Of a stretch of DNA of 51,457 nt, positions 8,467 to 16,069 are shown in pieces. The translations under genes were made by a program, and so were the position numbers. The notes under the pieces were generated by a model. That model was not told the DNA's origin, made no database searches, and saw only the letters and a list, made by a program, of their open reading frames with translations. Each line of letters opens with the position of its first letter. Within the stretch, counting starts at the first letter, position 1. The DNA comes from an uncultured Acidobacteriota bacterium. GTDB lineage: Bacteria; Acidobacteriota; Blastocatellia; RBC074. The stretch is from contig CADECP010000047.1 of assembly GCA_902825875.1 (NCBI GenBank), positions 1 through 51,457 of the forward strand, read 5' to 3'.

Positions 8467-8952
8467 ATGAAGACCAAAAAGATGATTTTGATGAGTTGCT
8501 TGCTTGCCGTTGTTCTTGGCGTGGCAGGTTTCAAAATGGACGCCAGCAGCGCCTTTGCTCAACAACGACCGGGCGGACACAACGGCCCGCCTCCAGGACA
8601 ACGCGGGCCAAGTGGACCAGGTGGCGAAGATCGCATGTTCGAGCGATTGAATTTGACTGCCGAACAAAAACAGAAAATCGAAACTCTACGCGACCAGCAG
8701 CATGAAGCTGCGGAACCGTACCACAATCAATTGCGAGACCTGCGCGAACAGATGAGCGCCATTGTCGAAGCCAGCACGTTCAACGAAACCGCCGCGCGCG
8801 CCGTGATAGCGAAAGAAGTTCAGATCGAAGCCGAACTGAAACTGATTCGTGTTCGCACGGACAACGCTGTTCACAACCAATTGACGGCGGAACAAAAAGC
8901 GAAGCTGGAAGAGATACGCCGCAATCGCCGCGAACCTCGTTACGGAAACTAA
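8467..8952 (+). CDS. Spy/CpxP-like periplasmic protein with LTxxQ motifs
   Basis: A 161-residue exported protein. Residues 1-31 form a signal peptide ending near SSAFAQQ. A glycine/proline-rich linker follows (RPGGHNGPPPGQRGPSGPGG), then a mostly helical domain with two LTAEQK motifs (LTAEQKQKIE and LTAEQKAKLEEI), the mark of the Spy/CpxP/heavy-metal-sensor family. Such proteins act in the periplasm as ATP-independent chaperones or as inhibitors of the sensor kinase. The start is preceded by AAGGAG. It is divergent from the CpxR/CpxA-like pair, and a good intrinsic terminator follows at 8964. Regulation by that pair is likely, with feedback on the sensor as in CpxP. Family call secure, feedback inferred. 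Confidence 0.85.
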   Translation: MKTKKMILMSCLLAVVLGVAGFKMDASSAFAQQRPGGHNGPPPGQRGPSGPGGEDRMFERLNLTAEQKQKIETLRDQQHEAAEPYHNQLRDLREQMSAIVEASTFNETAARAVIAKEVQIEAELKLIRVRTDNAVHNQLTAEQKAKLEEIRRNRREPRYGN

Positions 8953-8963
8953 ACTCTCTTGCG

Positions 8964-9001
8964 ATGTGGCGCCGGTTGATAACCAGCGCCACATATTTTT
9001 G
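8964..9001 (+). terminator. Intrinsic terminator of the Spy-like gene
   Basis: ATGTGGCGC (8964-8972) pairs perfectly with GCGCCACAT (8986-8994), with GGTT/AACC able to extend the stem inside, followed by ATTTTT. It lies 12 bases after the stop codon. Confidence 0.8.
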
Positions 9002-9012
9002 CCAAAATTTTC

Positions 9013-9238
9013 GTAACTGCTCAGCCACGTAGTGGCTGTTGAATTTAGGCAGGTCGTTTACGGCCTGCAAAGCGTTCAACAATCAATTGCGTCACGTAGT
9101 GACGCTTGAGCACTGTGGGATTGTGACGAAATTCAGCCGTTGCTACGCGACGCGAAGGTTTATTCGCTTTTTCACAGGCCGTAAACGACCTGCCTAAAAT
9201 CAGCCGTCACTACGTGACGAAGAGGCCTAAGCAGTTAC
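9013..9238. repeat. Multi-hairpin palindromic element, copy 2
   Basis: A 226-bp element with inverted ends GTAACTGCT (9013-9021) and AGCAGTTAC (9230-9238). A perfect 24-bp inverted repeat lies at 9044-9067 and 9175-9198. Hairpins of one type recur: CAGCCACGTAGTGGCTG (9022-9038), CGTCACGTAGTGACG (9090-9104), CGTTGCTACGCGACG (9138-9152) and the last stem at 9204-9219. Linkers TTGAATTTAG (9039-9048) and GGTTTATTCGCT (9157-9168) align in order with those of the element at 20-244. It fills the spacer between the Spy-like terminator and the YHYH gene. Confidence 0.8.
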
Positions 9239-9260
9239 AAATTCTCTGAAGGAGTGACGG

Positions 9261-11189
9261 ATGAAAACAACGTTTACCATCTTTTTCTTGTTGGCTTGCA
9301 GCATCGCTGTGTTCGCACAACCGCCCGGTGGACAGGGCGACGGCATCTGGCTTCGCAATGCGTATTTTGGCGAAGCTCAAACCTTTGATCGTTGTCTGGG
9401 GCATCAACCCGGCAACGGGCAATATCATCACCACGTTCAGCCAGTCTGTTTGCGGGCGCAACTCGACGACAACCTGGAAACCGTCGGCACGTTGCGCGTT
9501 GGAACCGTTTACCGCGAAAAAACGACTGGCTGGAAACATTCACCGATTCTGGGTTGGATGTTCGACGGCTTTCCGATTTATGGCCCGTATGGATATTCCG
9601 ATCCGACCAATGCGAACAGCGCCATCAAACGCCTGAAGCCGAGTTTTCGATTGCGAACCATGACTGAGAGAACTTCGTTGCCGGATTGGGCGTTGGCGCG
9701 TCACGCTGGGATTTCTCAACAACTCAGCGCAACTCAGCAAGGGCCGGTTGTTTCAGACACTTTCCCGCTTGGCCGATATATCGAAGACCACGAGTTCGTT
9801 CAGGGGTTGGGAGATTTGGATGTTCACAACGGACGGTTTGCCGTCACGCCGGAATTTCCGAACGGAACTTATGCTTACTTCGTGACGATCAACGACAACG
9901 GCGGGCCAGCGTTTCCTTACATCATCGGCTTGCAGTTTTACGGCAACGTTACCGGCGGAAGTAACATGGCAGCGCCCGCTGGCGCGCAAAGCTATTTCAG
10001 CAATGGTTCGTACACACAGAACATCCCGAACGCTCCGCAACTGAATTCCTGGCTGACGAAAAATTCGCAGCAAAACGCACAATCAATAAATGGATTCGAT
10101 CCGACTGCCGGAGCGCAAACAACCTGGCCTGTCACTCGGCCAACTGGCGCGCAGGTCAACGGCGGACAGGCAACTCCGGTCAAAGCCGATCCGCAAACCA
10201 TCAGCTTTACGGACGCTTCGGTGTATCTGACCGCCAACGGATTGGGCAGTTACACAATGGGGCCGTGGTTTATTGACGGCAACAACGGCGGAGTTTTCAT
10301 GAACTTTCCGTCGGCGCAAAACGTGCGAGCGCAATTTCCGCGCAATCCTTCTGCTGCCGCAACCAAACGCAACACGACGCTGGGAGCCATCGGATTGTGG
10401 GTTAATGGAGTTGCCGTGTTTGACGGAGCCGATGGAGCAAGTTACAGCAACGCCACTCGCAATGATGTTGGCGGCGGAGGCGTCCGGCTGAGTTCGTGGC
10501 ACGTGTCTGCGGCGTCGTTTGAAAACGGCCCAACCGCGCCCGGCGCGTTGATGGCAACGTTTCCGATGTTCGGTGCAAAGCTGGCAACATCCACCGCCGG
10601 AGCTGCTACGCCAAACTGGCCAACGACGTTGGGCGGAGCGACAGTCGCCATACGCGATGCGGCGGGAACAAATCACGCCGCAACGATTTCTTACGCTTCG
10701 CCGACGCAACTCAATTACCGCGTGCCGGAAAACGCGGCGACCGGATTGGCTACGGTGACGATTGCGGCCAACGGAGTTTCCATCCCCGGTGCGCTCAATA
10801 TCGTTTCGGCTTACCCGAATCTGTTCAGCATCGGCTCTGAAGGCATTGCTGTCGGATACGTGCTGCGTTATGGCAGCAACGGCCAACAAACCACCGAAGC
10901 AATTATTGGAGCAGGCGCAAACGCCCTTATCCCAATTGATCTAGGGGTAGAAACAGACGCTGTCTATCTGGTGATGTTCGGCAGCGGGCTGGGCAGAAAT
11001 CCTCAAGTCAGTGTCAGCATTGGCGGAATGGCTTTGACGCCGACTTATGCCGGGCCACAAGGAACCTTCACCGGTTTGGATCAATACAATTTGCTGTTGC
11101 CGCGTTCGTTGGCGGGCAAAGGCAAAGTCAACATTGTCATCACGGCTGATGGCCGCACTTCCAACCAAGCCGTCGTCTCAATCAAATGA
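9261..11189 (+). CDS. Secreted YHYH-domain protein with C-terminal TIGR03437-type domain
   Basis: A 642-residue exported protein. Residues 1-20 are a signal peptide ending VFAQ. Residues 27-235 form a YHYH-type domain: GQYHHH near residue 55, then HSPILGWMFDGFPIYGPYGY, EDHEFVQGLGDLDVHNGRF and GTYAYFVTINDNGGPAFPY. A threonine/asparagine-rich middle follows. Residues about 424-642 are the TIGR03437-type beta domain common in Acidobacteria (PTQLNYRVPE, NLFSIGSEG, VYLVMFGSGLG, GLDQYNLLLPRSLAGKG). The function of both domains is unknown; they occur on exported proteins. AAGGAG lies seven bases before the start. The next two genes encode exported relatives (TIGR03437-sulfatase and a second YHYH protein), which suggests a shared surface role, though repeats separate all three. 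Confidence 0.8.
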   Translation: MKTTFTIFFLLACSIAVFAQPPGGQGDGIWLRNAYFGEAQTFDRCLGHQPGNGQYHHHVQPVCLRAQLDDNLETVGTLRVGTVYREKTTGWKHSPILGWMFDGFPIYGPYGYSDPTNANSAIKRLKPSFRLRTMTERTSLPDWALARHAGISQQLSATQQGPVVSDTFPLGRYIEDHEFVQGLGDLDVHNGRFAVTPEFPNGTYAYFVTINDNGGPAFPYIIGLQFYGNVTGGSNMAAPAGAQSYFSNGSYTQNIPNAPQLNSWLTKNSQQNAQSINGFDPTAGAQTTWPVTRPTGAQVNGGQATPVKADPQTISFTDASVYLTANGLGSYTMGPWFIDGNNGGVFMNFPSAQNVRAQFPRNPSAAATKRNTTLGAIGLWVNGVAVFDGADGASYSNATRNDVGGGGVRLSSWHVSAASFENGPTAPGALMATFPMFGAKLATSTAGAATPNWPTTLGGATVAIRDAAGTNHAATISYASPTQLNYRVPENAATGLATVTIAANGVSIPGALNIVSAYPNLFSIGSEGIAVGYVLRYGSNGQQTTEAIIGAGANALIPIDLGVETDAVYLVMFGSGLGRNPQVSVSIGGMALTPTYAGPQGTFTGLDQYNLLLPRSLAGKGKVNIVITADGRTSNQAVVSIK

Positions 11190-11190
11190 T

Positions 11191-11276
11191 TTGGTACGGA
11201 ACCAGAAGCGGTAGCGACAGGGTGCTTTCGTCAAGTCGTTTCCGTACCACCGGTCGCTACCGGTTCTGTCGCTACT
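11191..11276. repeat. Palindromic spacer repeat, GGTACGGAAC/GCGGTAGCGAC family, copy 1
   Basis: Starts TTGGTACGGAACCAGAAGCG with GGTAGCGACAG and carries the complements GTTTCCGTACCACC, GGTCGCTACCGGTTC and TGTCGCTAC. The same words in the same order occur on the minus strand at 24309-24400. It starts two bases after the YHYH gene stop and leaves no obvious ribosome binding site for the next gene. Confidence 0.7.
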
Positions 11277-11285
11277 TGAAACTCT

Positions 11286-13577
11286 ATGAACATCAATTCC
11301 GCAAAACGCACATTACTCATTGTTTCAATCGTTGCTGCTGTCTTGCTGATGGCAATGTCGTCGCCGGTCAGAAAAGACGTTACGGCGCAACAAAACTCTT
11401 CCGTCGCTCTGGTCAATGCGGCCAGTTACGAAACCGCTGTCGCGCCCGGTTCGATTGCTGCGCTGTTCGGCAATGGGTTTTCCACTCAGATTCAAATCGC
11501 CAGTGGATTGCCGCTGCCGACTTCGTTGGCGGGTGTGACGGTCAAAATTGGCGGCAAAACGGCTCCGCTGTTTTTCGTTTCGCCCAGCCAAATCAACTTG
11601 CAAGTGCCCAGCGGAATTCCATCAGGCAGCGCAACAATCGAAGTGTTTGCCAACAATTCCACCAACGCTACGTTCACCGGAACTGCCGTCGTTGCCGAAG
11701 CTTCGCCGGGATTGTTTACCATCAACGCCAGCGGACGCGGACAGGCCGTAGCCTTGAACGGCGACCTGACTCCCAATGGAACCGCCGGGCAATTGCCCAA
11801 CGCGCGAGCCGAATCAGCAGGCGGCATAGTGATTTTGTTCGCCACAGGCATCGGGACAACTTCGCCCGCAGTCGCTGACGGACAATCGGCTCCGGCTTCT
11901 CCGCTGGCCAATGGAGTCGGCGAAACTACTGTCTCCATTGGCGGCCAAAACGCTCAGGTGTTGTTCAGCGGATTGTCGCCGGGCTTTGTCGGATTGTGGC
12001 AAATCAATGTGCAGCTTCCCGATTCGCTGCCAACCAACGCGGCAACCAGCGCGCGTGTCACCAAAGGCCGCATCAGTTTGGAAACTACACTGGCTGTCAC
12101 CGGCAGAACCGATCTGGGAACCGTTGCGGGAATCATCACAGATGGATTGAGCGGCGGACGATTGGCCAACGCCACAGTGACGCTGAATTCAACCGGCGGA
12201 GTTTCAGCGACAACCAAAACCAATTCGCAGGGGGAATTCAGCCAATCCATTCGCGCGGGCAATTACACTTTGCAAGTTTCGGCTACGGGTTACGCCGCTG
12301 AAACCAAAGCGGTGACGGTTGCCGCCAACTCAACCAACACGCAAAACCTGTCGCTGGCCAAACAAAAACCGAACGTCATCGTGATTGTTGCAGATGATTT
12401 GGGCTACGCCGATTTGGGCATTCAAGGCAGCACAGAAGTATTGACGCCGAACATTGATTCCATCGCGCGCAACGGAGTCCGATTCACCAACGCTTATGTC
12501 AGCGCGCCAGTGTGCAGCCCTTCGCGCGCCGGATTTTTGACCGGACGGTATCAGCAACGGTTCGGATACGAACTCAACCCTGACGCGGGCGACCGCACCA
12601 GCGGGTTGCCTGTCAGCGAAACGACCATTGCCAACCGAATGAAATCGTTGGGATACGCCACCTCAGCAATCGGCAAATGGCACATGGGGATTCCGTCGCA
12701 ATTCTTGCCGCAACAACGCGGCTTCGATGAATTCTTCGGCTTTCTGATCGGCATGCACTCGTACACGGTTTGGAACCAACCGAACAATCCGATTTATCGC
12801 GGCACGCAAACCGTGACCGAAACCACTTATCTGACCGACGCCTTTTCGCGTGAAGCAGAGGACTTCATTCAGCGCAATCGCCAACAACCATTCTTTCTGT
12901 ACCTTGCGGCTAACGCTCCGCACGATCCTATGCAGGCGACTGATGAATATCTGGCGCGCTTTCCGAACATCAGCGACCCGACGCGCAAAACCTTTGCGGC
13001 GATGCTTTCCGCGCTGGACGACGGCGTAGGCAAAGTGCTGGCCAAATTGCGCGAACATAATCTGGAAGAAAACACGCTGATAATTTTCTTCAGCGACAAC
13101 GGAGGCATTCCGCGCACAAACACGTCGCTGAACACACCATTCAGCGGCCAGAAAGACCAGTTGTTGGAAGGCGGCATTCACGTGCCGTTTATGATGCAGT
13201 GGAAAGGTTATCTGCCAGCGGGTGTTGTGAATTCCGCGCCAATCATTTCGCTGGATGTTTTGCCGACGGCGGTTTCAGCGGCGATGGGACGCAAGTTTTC
13301 CGATTCTTCGCTGGACGGAGTGAACCTGATTCCCTTTGTTTCAGGAGCCGACATCACACTGCCGCACACACAACTTTTCTGGCGTTCGGGCACGACGCAA
13401 TACGCCGCGCGAGTTGGCGATTGGAAACTGCTGTTCTTTCAAAACTCGACGCGACTGTACAACCTGGCGACAGACCAATCGGAAAGCACGAATCTGGCGA
13501 CCTCCAATCCAACCAAGCTGGCGGAGTTGCAGGCCATTTATCAATCCTGGAATTCGCAATTGCCGCCCGCGCCATAA
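11286..13577 (+). CDS. Secreted TIGR03437 - carboxypeptidase-regulatory-like - sulfatase fusion
   Basis: A 763-residue exported protein in three parts. Residues 1-35 are a signal peptide. Residues 38-274 are a TIGR03437-type domain ([69 protein letters not shown]). Residues 275-358 are a carboxypeptidase-regulatory-like beta sandwich (VAGIITDGLSGGRLANATV, AGNYTLQVSATGYA). From 361 onward it is a type I sulfatase: metal residues in VADDLGYAD (D370, D371), C410 in CSPSRAGFLTGR, the C-x-P-S-R site converted to formylglycine, then GKWHMG and FFSDNGG. Sulfatases hydrolyse sulfate esters of glycans or small molecules. The TIGR03437 domain is normally C-terminal, so its N-terminal place here is unusual. 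No matching formylglycine-generating enzyme is in the window. No clear ribosome binding site. Confidence 0.85.
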   Translation: MNINSAKRTLLIVSIVAAVLLMAMSSPVRKDVTAQQNSSVALVNAASYETAVAPGSIAALFGNGFSTQIQIASGLPLPTSLAGVTVKIGGKTAPLFFVSPSQINLQVPSGIPSGSATIEVFANNSTNATFTGTAVVAEASPGLFTINASGRGQAVALNGDLTPNGTAGQLPNARAESAGGIVILFATGIGTTSPAVADGQSAPASPLANGVGETTVSIGGQNAQVLFSGLSPGFVGLWQINVQLPDSLPTNAATSARVTKGRISLETTLAVTGRTDLGTVAGIITDGLSGGRLANATVTLNSTGGVSATTKTNSQGEFSQSIRAGNYTLQVSATGYAAETKAVTVAANSTNTQNLSLAKQKPNVIVIVADDLGYADLGIQGSTEVLTPNIDSIARNGVRFTNAYVSAPVCSPSRAGFLTGRYQQRFGYELNPDAGDRTSGLPVSETTIANRMKSLGYATSAIGKWHMGIPSQFLPQQRGFDEFFGFLIGMHSYTVWNQPNNPIYRGTQTVTETTYLTDAFSREAEDFIQRNRQQPFFLYLAANAPHDPMQATDEYLARFPNISDPTRKTFAAMLSALDDGVGKVLAKLREHNLEENTLIIFFSDNGGIPRTNTSLNTPFSGQKDQLLEGGIHVPFMMQWKGYLPAGVVNSAPIISLDVLPTAVSAAMGRKFSDSSLDGVNLIPFVSGADITLPHTQLFWRSGTTQYAARVGDWKLLFFQNSTRLYNLATDQSESTNLATSNPTKLAELQAIYQSWNSQLPPAP

Positions 13578-13587
13578 TCGAATTTCA

Positions 13588-13690
13588 CATTCGCCATTAT
13601 CCATTCAGCATTAACCATTATTGAGCAGGGTAAGATAAGCCCTTACCCTATCGGACAATTGGTAATGGCGAATGGTTAATGGCCAATTGG
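13588..13690. repeat. Inverted repeat spacer
   Basis: CATTCGCCATTA (from 13588) and CATTAACCATTA are answered by GGTAATGGCGAATGG and TTAATGG near 13660-13682, with a smaller hairpin GGGTAAG/CTTACCC in the centre and CCAATTGG at the end. It fills the gap between the sulfatase fusion and the second YHYH gene. Confidence 0.6.
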
Positions 13691-13720
13691 CCAGCTTGGT
13701 TTTCATAAAAAGGTTGAACA

Positions 13721-15787
13721 ATGAAAAACTGGAAACAAGTTTTCTATCTGCTTTGCCTGTTGATTCCGTGCGTTCACGCGGCTGAACCTGTCAGCGATGT
13801 TTGGGTCACGAATCAAAATCCGGCGGCCAAAAACAATCCGCAACTGGCGCGCGTGTTGCCCGAAGTGCAATCGGTCAATCTGTTGGAACGGTTTGTGGAA
13901 CTGCGATCTGGTGGCGTTTCGCTGCATTATTTTGGCGTGTTGCAATCTCCAGCCGATCACGTCGAGCGGTTGCGGCAATTGCGATTTCGCATTCCGCGTT
14001 TTCCTCAAACCGCCAAAGACAATTTCACCAGCGTACGTTCGGACGTGTTGGGCGTATTCATCAACGGCGTGCCGATTTACAACCAGTTCGACGCAACTTC
14101 CTATCAAGGCCAAAACCTTTGGCATTTCGATCCGCTGGCCAGAAACGATGACGGAACGCTGGTTGCGGCTGGCCGTCCGCGAGCTTCACTGGAACACAAC
14201 GGCTCGTTGGGAGTTCTGGAAAACCTGATTACCGACGGCAGCCAGCATTCACCAATAATTGGTTACGCGCTGGATGGATTTCCGATTTACGGCCCCTGGG
14301 CTTACGGAGAAAACGGCAAATTACGGCGAATGCGTTCGGGTTATCGCTTGCGCCAGATCAAACGCCGCACGGTTTTGCCGGATGGCACGGCGCTCACGCC
14401 TGCTCAGTTTGGACCAGGCGTGAGCGAAGATTTTCCGTTGGGTTCCTTTGTCGAAGATTACGAATTCGTCGCAGGAGTTGGAGATTTGGATCAATTCAAC
14501 GGACGCTTTGCCAAAACGCCTGAATATCCGGCGGGAACTTACGCTTACTTTTTGACGACGGACGCCGTGGGGCGTTTGGCTTTTCCCTACCTGTTGGCGC
14601 GTCAATATCACGGAAAGGTTTCTGCCGACGAATTAACTGAAGCCTTTCGTGATTTTGCCGATGGCAATCCCCCGCCATCGGCTGCCCCGTTGTGTCACAA
14701 GATCGCTGCGCCAGTCAGTATTAACGCCAGTCCTAACGAAAGCGTGCTGTCGTTGGAAACTGAAAGCGCAACGATGCAATCCGGTTTGCCGTCGCGGTTG
14801 AGCTTCCAACTTCGCTCTCCGCGCGGCGCGCCGGTGCGCTTTCTGGAATACGTTCACGAAAAACCTCTGCACCTGTTGATCGTGTCTGAAGACCTGGCCG
14901 AATTCGCGCACGTTCATCCTGAATTGGCTGTTGGCGACCGCTACGAAATCGCGCATACGTTCGCGCACGCTGGCCGTTATCGCTTGTATGCAGACTTCAC
15001 TCCGCCCGGCGAAGCGCAACGTATCGTCAACTTCACCATTACCGTCAAAGGCCAAAGTCGCGCAGCCGAAAAGCTTATTGCTGACAAAGAACTGGCGAAG
15101 CAGCAAAACTCTCTGCAACTGACGCTGACGCCGAAACAACAACTGCGCGCAGGCGAAGACATTGAATTCGCCTTCGCCATCCGCGAAGCCGCAACCGGAA
15201 AACCCGTCGCCAATCTGGAACCATACCTCGGCGCGTGGGCGCATTTCGTGTTGATTGACCCACAACATCGCAGCTTCATTCACGCGCATCCGCTGGAAGA
15301 TTCCGCCACCGCCAAACCAACGCAACCCGATCAACCCCACATTCACACCGCAGAATCGTTGGGGCCTCCGCCTGAAGTAATCCGCACCATCGTCAGCTTT
15401 CCGCGCGCAGGGCTGTACAAACTGTGGGCGCAATTTCAGATCAACGGCGAAACCATCGTGCAACCGTTTGTGCTAACTGTTGCCGAAGCTCTGCCGAAAT
15501 CTCAAACCATCACACAAATTCCTGCCGACGCCATTCGCATCAAAGTAGGCGCAGGAGGATTTTCGATGACTCAAATCAAGCTGGAAGCCAATCGCCCAAC
15601 CAAGCTGGCCATTACGCGCGACAGCCAACAGAACTGCGCCAATCGCATTTTGATTCCGGTTCTGGGTATCAGCCGAGACTTGCCGCTGGGTGAAACCATC
15701 ATCATCGAATTGCCCGCGATGAAAGCCGGAGAATTCTCGCTGACCTGCGGTATGGGAATGTACAAAGGCTTGCTTGTCGTGCAGTGA
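13721..15787 (+). CDS. Secreted YHYH-like protein fused to copper-type domains and a cupredoxin-like tail
   Basis: A 688-residue exported protein. Residues 1-20 are a signal peptide ending VHAAEP. Residues about 25-310 are a YHYH-type domain (FINGVPIYNQFDA, HSPIIGYALDGFPIYGPWAYG, GTYAYFLTTD), collinear with the gene at 9261. Then come two related beta modules rich in histidine: HLLIVSEDLAEFAHVHPEL...HAGRYRLYADFTPPG (about 387-435) and AHFVLIDPQHRSFIHAHPLE...RAGLYKLWAQFQING (about 510-585). Such modules occur in copper and heavy-metal resistance proteins. The last 85 residues resemble an EfeO/cupredoxin domain, with NCANRILIPVLGI and a CGMGM loop giving Cys and Met ligands. A role in periplasmic copper binding is a reasonable inference. 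AAAAGG precedes the start. Confidence 0.75.
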   Translation: MKNWKQVFYLLCLLIPCVHAAEPVSDVWVTNQNPAAKNNPQLARVLPEVQSVNLLERFVELRSGGVSLHYFGVLQSPADHVERLRQLRFRIPRFPQTAKDNFTSVRSDVLGVFINGVPIYNQFDATSYQGQNLWHFDPLARNDDGTLVAAGRPRASLEHNGSLGVLENLITDGSQHSPIIGYALDGFPIYGPWAYGENGKLRRMRSGYRLRQIKRRTVLPDGTALTPAQFGPGVSEDFPLGSFVEDYEFVAGVGDLDQFNGRFAKTPEYPAGTYAYFLTTDAVGRLAFPYLLARQYHGKVSADELTEAFRDFADGNPPPSAAPLCHKIAAPVSINASPNESVLSLETESATMQSGLPSRLSFQLRSPRGAPVRFLEYVHEKPLHLLIVSEDLAEFAHVHPELAVGDRYEIAHTFAHAGRYRLYADFTPPGEAQRIVNFTITVKGQSRAAEKLIADKELAKQQNSLQLTLTPKQQLRAGEDIEFAFAIREAATGKPVANLEPYLGAWAHFVLIDPQHRSFIHAHPLEDSATAKPTQPDQPHIHTAESLGPPPEVIRTIVSFPRAGLYKLWAQFQINGETIVQPFVLTVAEALPKSQTITQIPADAIRIKVGAGGFSMTQIKLEANRPTKLAITRDSQQNCANRILIPVLGISRDLPLGETIIIELPAMKAGEFSLTCGMGMYKGLLVVQ

Positions 15788-15797
15788 AGAACTTTCC

Positions 15798-15961
15798 TTC
15801 TCCCACGAAGCCACACGAAGAAGGCACGAAGGTTTTTGACAGGATTTTCAGGATTCAACAGGATGGAAATTGTTTGAACCGGGTTAAAACCAATCCTGAA
15901 AAATCCTGAAAATCCTGTCTACGTTTTTCTTTGTGAACCTTCGTTTGGCTTCGTGGGAGAA
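15798..15961. repeat. Nested inverted repeat (CCACGAAG outer, GACAGGATT inner)
   Basis: Outer arms TTCTCCCACGAAGCCA (15798-15813) and TGGCTTCGTGGGAGAA (15946-15961) are perfect complements. Inner arms GACAGGATTTTCAGGATT and AATCCTGAAAATCCTGTC (from about 15838 and to 15919) are also perfect. The outer words recur at 25331-25402 and the inner words at 18685-18745, so two repeat families are stacked here. Confidence 0.75.
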
Positions 15962-16069
15962 AAATCTTCCTCTACTTTTCGCTCAGCCGCCGCCTGTCGT
16001 ACACTGCGCGCGCGAAAGGCGGTTGGCCTTTCGCAGATTCAAACCTTCCCAAATATCCAAAGGAATCAA

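Noticed and set aside
15953..16069. Upstream GTG start for the FadB/FadJ-like gene
   Set aside because: The added 39 residues lie in and after a palindromic repeat and are not conserved-looking; ATG 16070 has a good ribosome binding site and fits the family N-terminus.
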